This document shows positions 1-12,508 of a stretch of 50,774 nt of DNA, piece by piece. Within the stretch, counting starts at the first letter, position 1, and the number at the start of each line of letters is the position of its first letter. The notes under the pieces were generated by a model. It was given only the letters and a program-made list of their open reading frames with translations. It was not told the origin of the DNA and did no database searches. The position numbers and the translations under genes were made by a program. Source of the stretch: Gonium pectorale (Eukaryota > Chlorophyta > Chlorophyceae > Chlamydomonadales > Volvocaceae); assembly GCA_001584585.1 (NCBI GenBank), contig LSYV01000038.1:518896-569669 (forward strand), given 5' to 3'.

Positions 1-133
1 GGCGGCCTCGGCGCCCGAGTGACGCAGCGGCGGCGGCCGTGGCGCCTGAGCGACGCAGCGGTGGCGGCCTTGGCGCCAGAGCGACGCAGCGGCGGCGGGC
101 ATGGCGCCCGAGCGACGCAGCGACGGCGCCCGC
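1..133. repeat. 31-bp GC-rich minisatellite, about four copies
   Basis: Units run 10-40, 41-71, 72-102 and 103-133, each starting near GGCGCC and containing GCGACGCAGCGG (first unit GTGACGCAGCGG). Single-base differences between units show ongoing decay. The array probably continues beyond the left edge of the window. The open frame across it is a by-product of GC richness. Confidence 0.8.
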
Positions 134-2499
134 TGACCCGCCTGTGAGGACAGCAGGACGTGAGCGCATTTCCACGCCGCCCGCAATGCGTTTCGCCATG
201 AGACCGAGGATGGCCGCGCCGCTGCGTCGCGCAAGCCCGCGCCCGCGCTCGCAGCCGGTCCTGCGCCCGCGCCCGGGCCCGGGCTACTGCTGCGGCCGCT
301 GCCACAGGAGCCCGCGTCATCACGGCATTCATGTGGCAAGGCGCAAACGCAGTCGCCGCAGGCCGGGAACCAATGGGCGTGTCGCGGCAGTCGCGGCTGT
401 GTGCCGCGGCCGCCGTTGTAAGACGCGCATCCGCCTGGAGGTAGGGGAGCGGATCTGCGTCAGTCCGGCGGGAGGGGCGTGCGGTGGCGGGTGTGGGTTG
501 GGGTGGGCACATGGCACCCCTCACAATTGGGCGGACAGGGGCGGGGACGCTTCTCCGGGGGCACATGATCACGTATGAGCGGCGGGGGCGACAGCGGTGG
601 TGGTGGGGACGACGGACGGACCTGTGAAGTTGCTGGCAGCCGCCGCAGCTGCTGTCAGCCGCAGCCGTAGCCGCTGCAGCGCGCGTTGTCACAGCATTGG
701 TGCGGCAAATAGTAAGCGCAGTCGCCGCAGGCTGAAGAGCCATGGGTGCGTGAGCGGCGGCGCCGATTGTGGTGCCGACAGCGGCGGCATATATTACCGG
801 TACTCGCGCCCTGAGGGGAGCTGAGGCGCATTTGTCCGGCGTGCGTGAGCGGCGGTGGCGATGGTAACGGTGCGGCAGGAACTACAGCGGCCTACGACAC
901 TGCGCGAGGGCTCGTCCCGGCCGCCCCTCGATGGTAAAGCCGCCCATCGGCGCCCAGGCGCACGGATCGGAGGGCCGGGCGGCGGCGCAGCCTCACGTTC
1001 AGCCCCCTCTGGCGCAGCACCGGATGCATCCAAAGCGCAAGACTCCGCCGGCGTCACCACTGCTCGGCCTTGCGGCACGGCCGTTGGCGGGGCGGGGCTG
1101 TATGTGAGGTTGAGGTGACGGCGTTACACCGGGCTTCAAGGTAGGAGGACGATGGTGGTGCGGGACTCAGAGGTTAACAAGGCGACGGCGTTGCCGGGCC
1201 TCGCGGCAGGGCCGTCGGTGGTGCGGGACTTCAGACCGAAGACCACGGCGATGATGTATGGGCTTCACAGCATGGCCGTTGATGGTGCGGGACTCTGCGG
1301 ATAAAGCGACGGCGTGGCCGGGCTTTGAGGCGTGCCCATAAGCGGCACGGTACTAGGCGGCTACGGATGGCAGCGATAACGGGCTTTGCAGCACGGTCTT
1401 TGGCGGAGCGGGGTAGATAGGGCGGCTCAGGCGACTGCGATAATAGGCTTCACGGCATGACCGTCGACGGTGCGGGTCTCCACGGTTAACGATGTCAACT
1501 GCCGGCCTCTACTTTCAAGCCTTGGGCGGGCCTGTGCTTCTCTTGCCCTCCTGTGGGCACCCTCCAGAGGGCACATCTCACAGCGGGGCGGGGAGCGTAT
1601 CGTCAGGGGGGGAGCGGCCGCGTGTTAGTCTGTGTACGTGGCAGCGGTGACGTCGGCAGTGATGGCGCAATACCACGCGGAGGAGCCACGGTTCGTTGAC
1701 ATGCATGCACGAAATGTTTACATGTGAACCAGCTCGCTTTGCTTGCTTTATTTGCGCGCGCGCGCGCACATTAGTGCCCTCCCAGCAGACGTATTCACCA
1801 CGCCAGAAGGCCATCCCACCCAGCAGGCGCGCGCAAACACCGATTCATCCTCGTAGCTGAGACTAACGCATCGTGCCCGAACAACCCCGCATGAACACGG
1901 CGTGTAGGTTCACAGTCTCAGCAGACATCAAGTACGTACAACCGTCGCTTCCCACCGGGACGGAACATCGGACGTTCATGAAACACATTGTCGTACACAC
2001 ACGTAGTGCGGCGGCACACTGTTGGCGCCCTTATCATTCCACATCGCGGCACTACGTCGGCGGTAGAAACATTGTGTACTATATATTGTCATTGCATTGA
2101 CCTTGAGCGCTTGAGTACGCATGTGCACATGATCATGTTTAGGATGTCCGAAGGAGGCACGAGTACGAGCGAGCCCGCCACAGCAGGTAGGCAGATAGAT
2201 AGGCATCCCTCGAACATCCGAGCAAAGCAACAGCCCAGTTGACAGCCGCCGTACATACGTTACATTCGACTGTACAAACGCAACTAACGCATGCAGCAAG
2301 GCTTCTGAGCTATCTAACACCTCTGCTTGCCTCCATCTATCTAGACCACATACATCAAGAACGCCGCTTGCCCGTGCATGCATGCGTCCACCTATCCATC
2401 CTGCGGGCCGCTGCCGCCTGCTGCCGTCCCGATCGATCGATATCGACCCAGGAGGCACTCGGTCGTCGTTGCGCCCTGTCTCGCGAGCACAGCTAGGTC
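134..2499. other. Non-coding GC-rich region with degenerate repeats
   Basis: No gene is supported. From about 1080 to 1490 a degenerate repeat of roughly 60-70 bp recurs, marked by GGTGCGGGACT and by GGCTT(C/T)-type blocks. From about 1750 to 2460 the DNA is less GC-rich and full of TACGTA, GCATGC and GATCGATC words, as in the introns of this window. The end of the minus-strand haloperoxidase-like gene abuts this region at 2500. Confidence 0.6.
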
Positions 2500-5400
2500 T
2501 TACCAGGTCGGCGGACCCTGCTTGCCGTACACGATCTTGTCCAGGTTCTCGTACGCGTACTGGGCCACGGTGTGGCCGAGCGCAAAGGCATCCGCTGCAG
2601 CCTGCGGGAGTGGGGGGTGCGTGCTTTCATTCAGTCATCATTATTCGCGCCGAAACGGCACCAGCAGCAAACGGATGAGCGTTCCGGATACGGGCCATAC
2701 ATGATAGTCACGAACATCGGGAATGGGAGTGGGAGTGCGTGCGCCAAACAGCACCGGCGACCGGGATGCGGTGGGTTTCCGCCGTGCGCCGCCCGCACAC
2801 CCGACAACCCGACCAGCCGTGCTTGCCCGCTCCCGCGCGCACGCACCTTGCGCCAGTGCGCGCCCGCGTAGACGCGGCTGTCCAGGCACTCGGCCCTCGC
2901 CTCCGACAGGCTGTTGTACGTGCGGTTGGGGATGCCGGGCCCTGCGGAACGGTATGGTACGGGCGCACAGATGGCTATATATGCGGGGGCGATGCAAGTG
3001 GCTGGAGCGAGCGACCCAGGAGGCGAGCGTAGACAGATGTGCCAAGCTAGACACAACACGGCAGGGAGAGGGCGTTCGACAAGAAGGTAATCATTTGCCC
3101 CAGTGTCTCTGATCACCTCGGCGCCACCGCTCGGCAAAGCAAAACCAGCAAGCAAGGGCAGGAGGAGGGCGATGTACTCTAGACAGATATGCTCGCTTAC
3201 AATCGGTGCGGACGGTGAACGTCTGGTTGAGCTTGTTCAGGCCGATCGCGCGCTCCAAGATGCCCCAGCCGCCACCGAAGATGCCCTGGTGCGCGGAGGG
3301 GTACTCGGGGTGCTGCGGCGTGGCCAGGTACGGCGCCCAGGTGGGGTCAATGTGCTTCCTGCGGCACGTGAGCATGCGGCCAGAAGGGTCAGTGCAAGGG
3401 CTCGTTGGCAAGAAATCGTCCGCCGGCGGATAAACAAGCAATCAATGGCCAAACAAAACTAGGTGGGACGACCTGGGGGCGGACGGTACGTACGGCGGGC
3501 GCTGGATGGGTCAAGGCAGGCTGCGTTGGCTGCGTTGGGTACCGGCTGCGGCAGACCTAATAGATGCTTTAGCATCCGCAGCACACGCAAGGGTCTCTTT
3601 AGCTCTGCAGCAGTGTCAACAAACAGCAGGCAGCCAAATGTTGTTGCCTGTACTTGCCTGATGGCGTTGATGGGCCGCCACCGCAGGGCGTGGTACTTGA
3701 CGTACCTGTGGGTGGCGTGCAGGGGTGTACGGGGTTACAAGACACTGTCGGTTTCGGCCCGTACTTGAAGCTGGTCGGCGGGGCGGGATGGATGGGCAGA
3801 TGAAGCAACCTGCTGTGAGCAACCACCCCAGCGATCCCTCATGTGAGCAACCACCCAAGCGATCCCTCATGTGCATGCGGGCCAGCCAGCCAGCCGTCCC
3901 GGTGGCTGTCTGCGGACTTAAAACCGCAGCTGAGCAGCTACGCAGCTTACGGAACCAGCTGTGCGCCCAGGGCGTTACAGAAACAAAGCCCGAATTCGTG
4001 CCACTTACCCTACCCCGCCGCCGCTTTCCCCTACGCACACGCACGCGCACGCCCAGCCCATGCCCATACGCATACACGCATACACCCCATCCAGACGCAG
4101 CTCAGCAGCAGCAGCTGCTGCTGCTAGATAGATAGATAGCTTTGCGACGCACCACACGACGACGGTGCCATCGTAGAAGGCCGCGCCCAGCTTGGCGAAG
4201 AACTTGGCCTGGTCGTAGACAGAGTAGCTGGAGGGCAGCAGCGTGATGGAGATGTTCTGGACCATGCCCGTGAGGCCCGAGGAGCCGCCGCCGCCGGAGC
4301 CCACAGCGCCTGCGCGCGCGTTGGAGCAGAGCGAGCGAATGCAGTCAGGCAGGGGTGCGCCCGTCACCATCCGTCGTCGTCGGCGTCGTTTGGAAGAAAA
4401 GCGAACACACCGCGCGCGCCGCGTCGGGTCGCACCCGACTGGGCCTCTAGATGCCCAAACCAAGTAAGGACCGGCGTGCCCCGCCTGCAGCAGGTCAGCC
4501 GTGCGCTGCCGTAGCTGGCTGAGCGGACGACTGCCACCTTCCCGCCCCCTTGTTCCTTGTCATGCAGACTGTTGGATGGCTCGCGCAACGCGCACGCGGG
4601 CAAGCTAGCAAGCAGAGCGCTGGCTGCTATGACTGGCCAGTACGTACGGCAGATAGGTGCGGCTTCTAGACGGGCTTACTTACGGCCAGGATACGTGGCT
4701 GGGTTATCAGCGGATGCACACGTGCGCCCCGGCCCCGTCTACCCCGTCCCACCCGCCCGCGCACGCAGACGGACGTACGCACCGAGCCAAAACTTGGCGG
4801 TGTCGTTCTGGTAGGCGGTGCGGTTGGATACCTGGCCGCCGTAGTGCAGCACCTCCTGCGTCTCCGCGTCGTACTCGGGAGTGCCGAACCTGCGGCGGCG
4901 GACATGTAGGGGCGCGCGGGGTCGAGGGGAGAACGACAAGCCACGAACGGGAAGCCAGGCTGCCACCGTGAGCGAGCTAGGGATCAATAATGCCCCGCCC
5001 TCCCCTCGTCATTCGCGGCGGGGCCAGATAGAACGACGCACGCACGCACGCATGCCGACTGAGCAGCCACGCAAGCACACTGCGTGCGGTAGCCGCGGCA
5101 AGTGGCAAGTCAAGCCAGCCGGCCGTGGGCATGACCAACACGATGAGGCACGCACATAGATACACAGGCAGGTCATCATGAAAGAGCACGCATAAACACA
5201 TCCCATCCCGGACTTTGATTGGTGGATGGATGGATGGGGCGCTCTTACTTGTACCAGCTGTTGATGTACGGCGCAGTCAGGGCAGGGATGCTGGAGACCT
5301 GCGGGGCAGTACAAGCGTCAAGCATGCAGCGTCTTCCTCCGCCATTATCAGGCGCTGGCTTGGGCCATGAGTTGTCCTGCTCACTAGCTATCTACAGGCC

Positions 5401-6757
5401 ATGCGCGTGACTACGCACCACTTTAGTGCCGCAACCGCACGCAATGGCCATCCAGCCACCGACGGATAGTACGCTAGTACCGCAACCGCACGCCGTAGCC
5501 ACCGATGGGCTAGTTCTATTGGGTTAGTTACGCAGGGAACCCTTCATTCCCCCCAGGGAGGGTGTTCGCTCGCCCCGCCCAGCGGCAAACCTCACCGGGT
5601 AGATGAAAGTGCTGGCATTGGAGTACTGCGGGTACAGGATGAAGTTCTGTTCCGGTTGGCCGTACTCGGGCGCGGCTGCACGACAGACAGGGGGCATCAC
5701 ACGGCATGAGCACTGAACTGTACGTCAGGCGGCAGGGATGACGAGTACGCGTCGAACCGCTCAACTGGAGTGGGTTCACGCACGGTAGTGCCCCGATGAA
5801 GAGCGGGGTGTTACACGTTCTGGCCTAGCTTTCATATATGATGGCATAGCTTACCAGGAGTGAAGCTGTACACGTTGTCGGGGACATTCGGGTCGTTCGC
5901 AGCTGGAGGCCGGTAGTAGCTAATGGTCAAAGACCGGTCGGCCACTCTGTATATGGCGGAGTGCGTGGGAGAAAAGCCATCAGGGTGCGTCGTCCGTAGT
6001 GCGGGGAGCCATTCAAGAACGATAGTTGCTGCCAATCAAGCCAGCTTACCCGATCTTGACGTATTTCAATGCACACGCGACGCCAATAGTGGCCGAAATG
6101 TCGCGGACCTTCCTGCTAACGCTCGACCGGACCACCTCAGCCAGCAGGTGATTGTCTAGAAGATTGGGCGCCAGCTGGGGCGCGAAGCGAGCAAGGACGG
6201 CATGCGCCGCATATGCTGCATGGGACAAGAGGGTAGCACAGGGGGCATCGTACGTGAGACACCATTCAGAGCACTGATCGATGATGATGAAGTACTATAT
6301 ACCGTTATTGCGCGAGCTGGGGTTCGCCCTTCGTTACTTGGGTCCGTTGACGGTTTGAAAGCCACTCCGTTAGTTAGCAGTTGTGGGGTTAACGGTACTC
6401 ACCGGCAGCAAGCTCGGGGTCTGGCTTGTCGGGGTTGGACTTTGAGGTCTTAAAGTCACGAGCCGTCTTATATGCATCATATTGGGCGATGGATACTTGC
6501 GCGTAAAGCCGTGAAGTGACCTGGTTCGTGAGCGCCAGTGCCCGAGCTACCTGCAACACAAGCCATCCAAGCTCATGCACGGATATGACTCCATTTACAT
6601 GCAAACCCGTCCGGCAGCGGCTTACGCTCTGTGAGTTATACACCCATCGGGTGATGACGCTTTGCTTGAGCTCCGCGCTGCAACTAGATAGCAGGCACAA
6701 TCCAACTGCAGCCGCTAAGACGAATGCTACGGCGTGCTTGCATACCGCGCTGGCCAT
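2500..6757 (-). CDS. Secreted vanadium-dependent haloperoxidase/PAP2-type protein (minus paralogue)
   Basis: Twelve exons join without a frame break to 444 aa: 6626-6757, 6403-6550, 6050-6215, 5855-5946, 5596-5675, 5249-5298, 4783-4889, 4153-4309, 3658-3705, 3201-3358, 2847-2941, 2500-2601. The start is the ATG at 6757, followed by a hydrophobic signal peptide (about residues 1-28, ending CSA). The three vanadate/phosphate-pocket motifs of the PAP2 superfamily (Pfam PF01569) are present: K314-x6-R321-P322, PSAH at 347-350 and S401-R402-x5-H408. Known members either oxidise halides with peroxide using vanadate or hydrolyse phosphate esters; the HPEYPSAH and RVYAGAHW contexts favour the haloperoxidase branch. 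PSAH replaces the usual PSGH. The intron after 3658 uses a GC donor (AG|GCAAGT); the others are GT-AG. It is head-to-head with a paralogue at 7051. Whether it is a peroxidase or a phosphatase cannot be settled from sequence. Confidence 0.88.
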
Positions 6758-7050
6758 GGTTGCCGTTTGTCAGTGGACGAGCCCGCCGAGCGAGCGATAC
6801 CACGTTGCGTGCTTACCTAGCGTATTAGGCCGAGGCAAGTAACCGTCCAAAATGCAAGAGGCCAAGTATATTCTCACGGCGCGGGCCGGGATTAGCTCAA
6901 AAGTGGGTCAGGCCGAGAACATGGCCTGGCCTCCGGCCTGCCCAGCCTGCCCAACGCACGTGAATAGTCCTGCATCTGCATGTCGGGCGTTTGATGACTT
7001 GACAACATCGCGCGCCTGGGCAGCGGTACTGTTATTCACCACTGACGAAG
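6758..7050. promoter_or_regulatory. Shared intergenic region between divergent haloperoxidase-like genes
   Basis: Only 293 bp separate the two start codons, so both 5' UTRs and core promoters must lie here, probably as a bidirectional promoter. No clear TATA box stands out, although AAGTATATTC at about 6865 is the most AT-rich stretch. The call rests on gene orientation rather than on a recognised element. Confidence 0.5.
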
Positions 7051-10000
7051 ATGGCGCGACCGTGCCACCGCGGTGGGCTTGATACGCCTCGCTTTATCGT
7101 CGCTGTTGTCCTGCTGCTGCTGGGCGTCGTCGCCCCCCCGGCCGCGGAGGCTGCACTGAAGGACAGTACGGTTCTGCGATGGACTTACATATCGCAGCAG
7201 GTTAGACGTGTTTTCAGCTTGCGAGTTAGCCGCTACAAGGTCGCGGCCGACGGCGGGCGGTGCCTGGGTTAGGCAGGGCGGATGGGGAGCGAGCGGCGGA
7301 CATGTCCATCGGACACTTGCGAACCCGGAAATGAGCTGACGACCACGTGGGGTGAACGGGAGGGGTTTGAGAATTACGGGTGGGGGCGCTTATGGGAGGC
7401 TTACGTCAGGCTCGTGGGACACGAGCACTATGTGACCAACTCTACTCAGTGGCCCTGCCCAAGCTGCCCCATCAGTGCCTGCTGCCCGCCCTGGTGGTGG
7501 TTTGGACCCGAATGCGCAGGTGGTGCGGACGCTGCGCCTGACCAACCAGCTATCCGCCAAGCTGTACGGCCAGGTCGGCATTGCGCAGTACCTCGCGTAC
7601 AAACGGGCCAGGAGCTCCCCGTACCAGGGCAAGGTCGACCCGGATCTCACCGCGGGTAGGCACGGGCACGCAAACGTACGCGAGTAGATAGTGATGTGCA
7701 TCACGTGCGGCTTGCATCTCTCGGACATGCGGCCCTACTGCTGGGGGCTTGGTTATTTGATCCTAATACTCGGTCGTGAGGACGTGCTGGGTGCAACGCG
7801 TGCTCGCTGTATGTGGAGTGCTGCGAATGTGAATGCATCGTGTCTCTTGCCTCATGCGTATTCGCTGCCTCAGTTTCCAGTCGTTCCCCTTCCATCCCGC
7901 GCGCCCGGTGATGATACTCATTGCCGCCACTGTAGCACGCCCGGTTATTACCTGCCCCCGGCTCGATGGCCTAATTCAACCCGTCCGCCGGCCCCCATCC
8001 ACCCGCAGCCTTCGCGGCGCATGCCGTCCTGGCACGCAACAACCCGGTGCTGGCCCCCTCGCTGGTCGACACCAAGCTTTACTACGAGGTCCAGGCCTTC
8101 GGGGGCAGCAATGCCGTCCGGGACGCTTCCGCCGAGTTGGGCGTTGGCATTGGCATCCAGATCGTGACGGCAGGGTGCGTACATACATACGTGGGCGGGG
8201 TTGCAGCGGGCGGCGGAAAGGGGCTTCCACTGTGGCAGGGGCGAAGCACGCATGCGATGCTGGGATAGTGCACATGTGGCAGTAATGCAAATTGGCGATG
8301 CCGGTTGATGTAACCGCCAACTAACTAAACAAGAAGTGCACATCACGCGCGCGTAAGGACACGTGCTCGTTGCCATAGGATCATCATCATCAGCTAACAC
8401 TCGGCGCTAGTGCGGGCGCGCTGTTCAACCACGCGCACGCACATTTCGGTTGCGTCACGCGCACCGCACTAACAACCGGGCGCCGCCCCCCCGTTGGGTT
8501 GCGCCCTTGCGCTCCAGGGCGCTGGACCGCGGCCTGGAGGTGTCGTACTACCGGCCCGGTTACCCGGACTCCCTGGCCCGCGACAACGAGTACGTCTTCA
8601 CCCCGGAGCAGATCGGCGCGCCCCGGGACTTCCTGCTCTACCCGCAGTACGCCAACGGCACCACCTTTGTCTACCCGGTAAGCGTATGCGTGTACGGCGA
8701 TGCTCGCAACAATGCCGTTGGGCCTGTGCCGGCTGCCATTCGCGGGGTCTGATTGGACCGTTGCATGCGGGAGATAAACAAGTCGAGCCGGACAGCACGA
8801 CTTTCTGGCTATAACCGCCAGTACGTCCATCCGCAGGCGCGCGCGTTCCCTGGATGCTCCCCTTAGCTAACATACCAATCAAGCTAGACTAGGGTGGGCA
8901 GTAGTTCCCGGTCCTGGCGGGCGTGTACGTTACCGCGCGCGCCACGCACGTACGTACGCGCATCCCACAGGGCGGGCTCACAAGCAGTGACATACTCCCC
9001 TGGGCTCACGCCCGCGCTCCGTGCTGCGAACCGCGCGTCTCTAAACCCTTGTAACACATTCCCGGAGCCGCATTCGCCGCCCAGCAGCCCGGTACGCTCG
9101 TTCCCCTGGGCCCACGCCCGCGCTTCATCCTTGCTGTTGCATCCGACGCACGGACCACAGGTGAAGAAGATCCCCGGCCTGACCAAGCCGTACCTCACCG
9201 CCGCCTACAAGTTTGGCACCCCCGAGTTCGAGGCCGAGAACACCAAGGTGCTGGCGCTGGGGGGCAACTACTCGGCCACCCGCACGCCCTACGAGACCGA
9301 CACCGCGCGCTTCTGGCTGGGTGAGCACGGGCGCGGGTGGTGACGTGCTTTCGGTCTGTGGTAGGTGCTGAAACGAAACAACGCATACATACCATTCCGG
9401 TCTGGTGATGTGCGCGCGTGTCTGTGACCCACGCGCGGGTCAGCCTGCACGCGCCCCTCCAGAGCGCGTGATGTGCTTAAGATGTTCGGGTGCCGCGCGT
9501 GTGTGGCTTAGTGTGCAGAGCAACTCATCACTGCTGTAGCCCTCGAGCGTGGCGCGCGCCGCCCTCGCTCGTGTTGAATCGGACTTGCGTGCTTGTGCTC
9601 GCTGCCCGCCGTTGACGAGCTTGGCGCCGCTGATGGATGGTCCCGGGCTCCCCCTCCGCTGGCGCATGCGATGCACGCACGCAGGCGCCGTCAGCGGCTC
9701 GGGCGGCCAGGGCTCCGCCGGCGTGACGGGCATGATCCAGAACATCTCCATCGCGCTGCTGCCTGACACCTACAGGTGAGCGGAAGGGCTGCAGTACCTG
9801 GCCACAACCGCAGCCGCTAGCTGCCCTGCCTGTGTACCGTATGCGTCTTGAATCCCTTCCCAACTAACTCGAGCGTGTTGCCGGCGGGCGCTGCGGGTGC
9901 GGGCCCACGTATGATCGATTGCGTGTTTAGTCCCCCGCGCTGCATGAAATCCATGAGATCCATGCATGCGTACCCTGCCCCTACCGCCCCGTGATGACGC

Positions 10001-11652
10001 GTCCGGCGCAGCCCCGAGGACCAGGCCAAGTTCTTTGCCCGTCTGGGAACGTCCTTCTACGACGCAATCGTGGCGGTCTGGTGCGTGCCGTGCGTGTGTG
10101 CACTGCCATGACCTGCCGTACGTGCGGCGGTGCTGCCTGCCCGTCGCTCGCAAAGTGATGGGCCTCCCATACGTGCATGCATCGGGAGTCATCGGGAGCC
10201 ACGACGATGTTCGTTGGGGCTGCGTGCTGCACGGATAGATGGTACCTTGTATGAGTTGTATAAGTGCATACGTGCCACACGTGCCGCCATATCGCACGGC
10301 ATGCCGTATGTACGTATTACGTAACGCCGTGCCCGTGTCCGCGATCGACATGCTGCTCCAGGTACGTCAAGTTCAAGGTCCCGCGGTGGCGGCCCATCAC
10401 CGCCATCCAGTGAGTGCGCACGGCGGTCTATCTGCGGCATTCTAGGCGCGCGCGGATGGGACCCGGACTGCTGCGAGCAAGCGCTTACGGCAAAGTTCAG
10501 TCCACAAGTCAGCGCTTGGCCATCCGCCGGCGCGTCGGCCCCGTGAACGCGCCTGTTGATCTAGCTAGCTAGCGACATCAGCAGCCTTATTATGAAGTTC
10601 TGCCACACATCAGCGTCTCATGCGCCGAACTTCCGTTGCGGCTTGCGGAGCGCATTCCTACGTTCGCCCGCCGCCAATCATGCGCTCGCTCCGCAAATGC
10701 AAGTTGCCCCCGATCCACATCCCGCATTGAGACCACACTCACGCACATGTCTCATAGCCGCTGCCATTGCCGCGTCGGTCCGCCACCCCATACAGGAAGT
10801 ACTACAACGCGTCCTGGACGCCCCTGCTGGGCACGCCGCAGCACCCCGAGTACCCCTCCGCGCACCAGGGCATCTTCGGCGGCGGCTGGTCGGTGCTGGT
10901 GCGCGAGCTCAAGGGCAACCCCAACTACACCTTCATCGTGAAGTCCGACTGTGAGTAGCCAGCTAGGTAGCGCGCATGCCCGCAGTCGCCGCATTTACGC
11001 GCTGGCCCGCTGTGAGAACTGACTGAGCACTAAATGCATGTGTGAATTGCCCGGGTAGCTGTCGTATGCAGCCGTAGCTGTCCAGGCGCAGGGCCAGACG
11101 GGAGGCCCGGGCCTAGCATGTATGGTGCCTCCTAGAGGCCCTCGCAATATGCGATCCTTGCTTGTGAGCGTGAGCGTGGTCTCAAGCTGTTCACGTGCGA
11201 AGCGGATGGATGTGGGGGCTACGTGCAGCGGGCGCGGGCAATCAAGCTCCAGCTCAGCTTTGCGCCATGAACCGTCATGATTTCCTGCTGTCGTACGCGC
11301 GCAGGGCCCAACATCCCCGACCGCACGTACACCAGCCTGGACGACGCTGCCAACGAGGCGGGCGCCAGCCGCATCTTCGCGGGAGCACACTGGGAACAGG
11401 TAGCTATGTGCAGGATGACGACGTGCCTGTGCGCTGTGCCTGTGCGCTGTGCCTGTGCGCTGTGCCTGTGCGTCGTGCCTGTGCGCTGTGCCTGTGCGTC
11501 GTGCCTGTGCGCTGTGCCTGTGCGCTGTGCCTGTGCGTCGTGCCTGTGCGCTGTGCCTGTGCGCTGTGCCTGTGCGTCGTGCCTGTGCGCTGTGCCTGTG
11601 CGTCGTGCCTGTGCGGTCGTCGTCGTCGTCGTCGGTCGCGTCGTCGTCGTCG

Positions 11653-11707
<55 letters not shown>

Positions 11708-12508
11708 NNNNNNNNNNNNNNNNNNNNTGTGCGCTGTGCCTGTGCGTCGTGCCTGTGCGCTGTGCCTGTGCGCTGTGCCTGTGCGCTGTGCCTGTGCGTC
11801 GTGCCTGTGCGCTGTGCCTGTGCGCTGTGCCTGTGCGTCGTGCCTGTGCGCTGTGCCAGTGCGTCGTGCCTGTGCGCTGTGCCTGTGCGTCGTGCCTGTG
11901 CGCTGTGCCTGTGCGCTGTGCCTGTGCGTCGTGCCTGTGCGCTGTGCCTGTGCGCTGTGCCTGTGCGTCGTGCCTATGCGCTGTGCCTGTGCGTCGTGCC
12001 TGTGCGCTGTGCCTGTGCGTCGTGCCTGTGCGCTGTGCCTGTGCGCTGTGCCTGTGCGTCGTGCCTGTGCGCTGTGCCTGTGCGCTGTGCCTGTGCGCTG
12101 TGCCTGTGCGCTGTGCGCTGTGCGCTGTGCCTGTGCCTGTGCGCTGTGCGCCTACAGCCCATAGCGATGGTGCCCATGCATGGCATGCACTGGCCGCGGG
12201 CCAGCCAGACGCACGGCTACTACTGGCGTGGCTAGGCTTGATCGCCCTGCTGGGTGCCCAAGGCTGGGGTCGTCGGATCTCGGGCCGACTGCTGGGTGCC
12301 TGTTTGGGCATCGGTGAACACGTGTGTATGCCACCTGCTGCCGCCCGCCTCCGTATCAAGTAGCTGAAACCCACGCCCCTGCCTCCGCCCGCCTCCATCC
12401 GTCCAGGCGAATCGCGACGCCTTTGCCATCGGCAAGGCGGTCGGGGAGTACATTTACGACAACATCGATACGTACGTGTACGGCAGTCAGGATCGGATCG
12501 CCTGGTAG
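7051..12508 (+). CDS. Secreted vanadium-dependent haloperoxidase/PAP2-type protein (plus paralogue)
   Basis: Eleven exons splice in phase to 443 aa: 7051-7200, 7520-7655, 8009-8174, 8518-8677, 9161-9320, 9685-9775, 10012-10080, 10362-10409, 10796-10950, 11305-11399, 12407-12508. The ATG at 7051 opens a signal peptide with a VVLLLLGVV core ending near AEA (about residue 34). Active-site motifs match the neighbour: K314-x6-R321-P322, PSAH at 347-350, S400-R401-x5-H407. The segment TDTARFWLG in exon 5 resembles the ARFW helix of bacterial-type haloperoxidases. Nine of its ten introns sit at the same positions and phases as in the minus copy; the intron at DTYS|PEDQ is unique to this copy. Intron 10 (11400-12406) is swollen by a minisatellite and contains a 20-N gap. 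Substrate and metal are inferred from family motifs only. Confidence 0.88.
11616..11707. repeat. (GTC)n trinucleotide expansion
   Basis: About 90 bp of nearly pure GTC repeats, broken only by GTCGGTCGCGTC interruptions at the left side. It ends at the assembly gap, so its true length is unknown. It may have grown out of the GTCGTG core of the neighbouring 13-mer variant. Confidence 0.9.
11708..11727. other. Assembly gap (20 N)
   Basis: Twenty consecutive N between the GTC expansion and the second half of the minisatellite. The round number suggests a placeholder of unknown length. Confidence 0.95.

Larger units (their letters stand above)
11426..12151. repeat. 13-bp two-variant minisatellite in intron 10
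   Basis: The array consists almost entirely of two 13-mers, TGTGCGCTGTGCC and TGTGCGTCGTGCC, in irregular order on both sides of a GTC expansion and a 20-N gap. The period is not a multiple of three and neither variant contains a stop, so long open frames appear in several frames on both strands; these are artefacts. The array lies wholly between the donor at 11400 and the acceptor ending at 12406. Confidence 0.9.

Noticed and set aside
39..578. 179-aa plus-strand open frame at the left edge
   Set aside because: It spans the 31-bp minisatellite and is Arg/Pro-rich in several frames; no splice or domain evidence.
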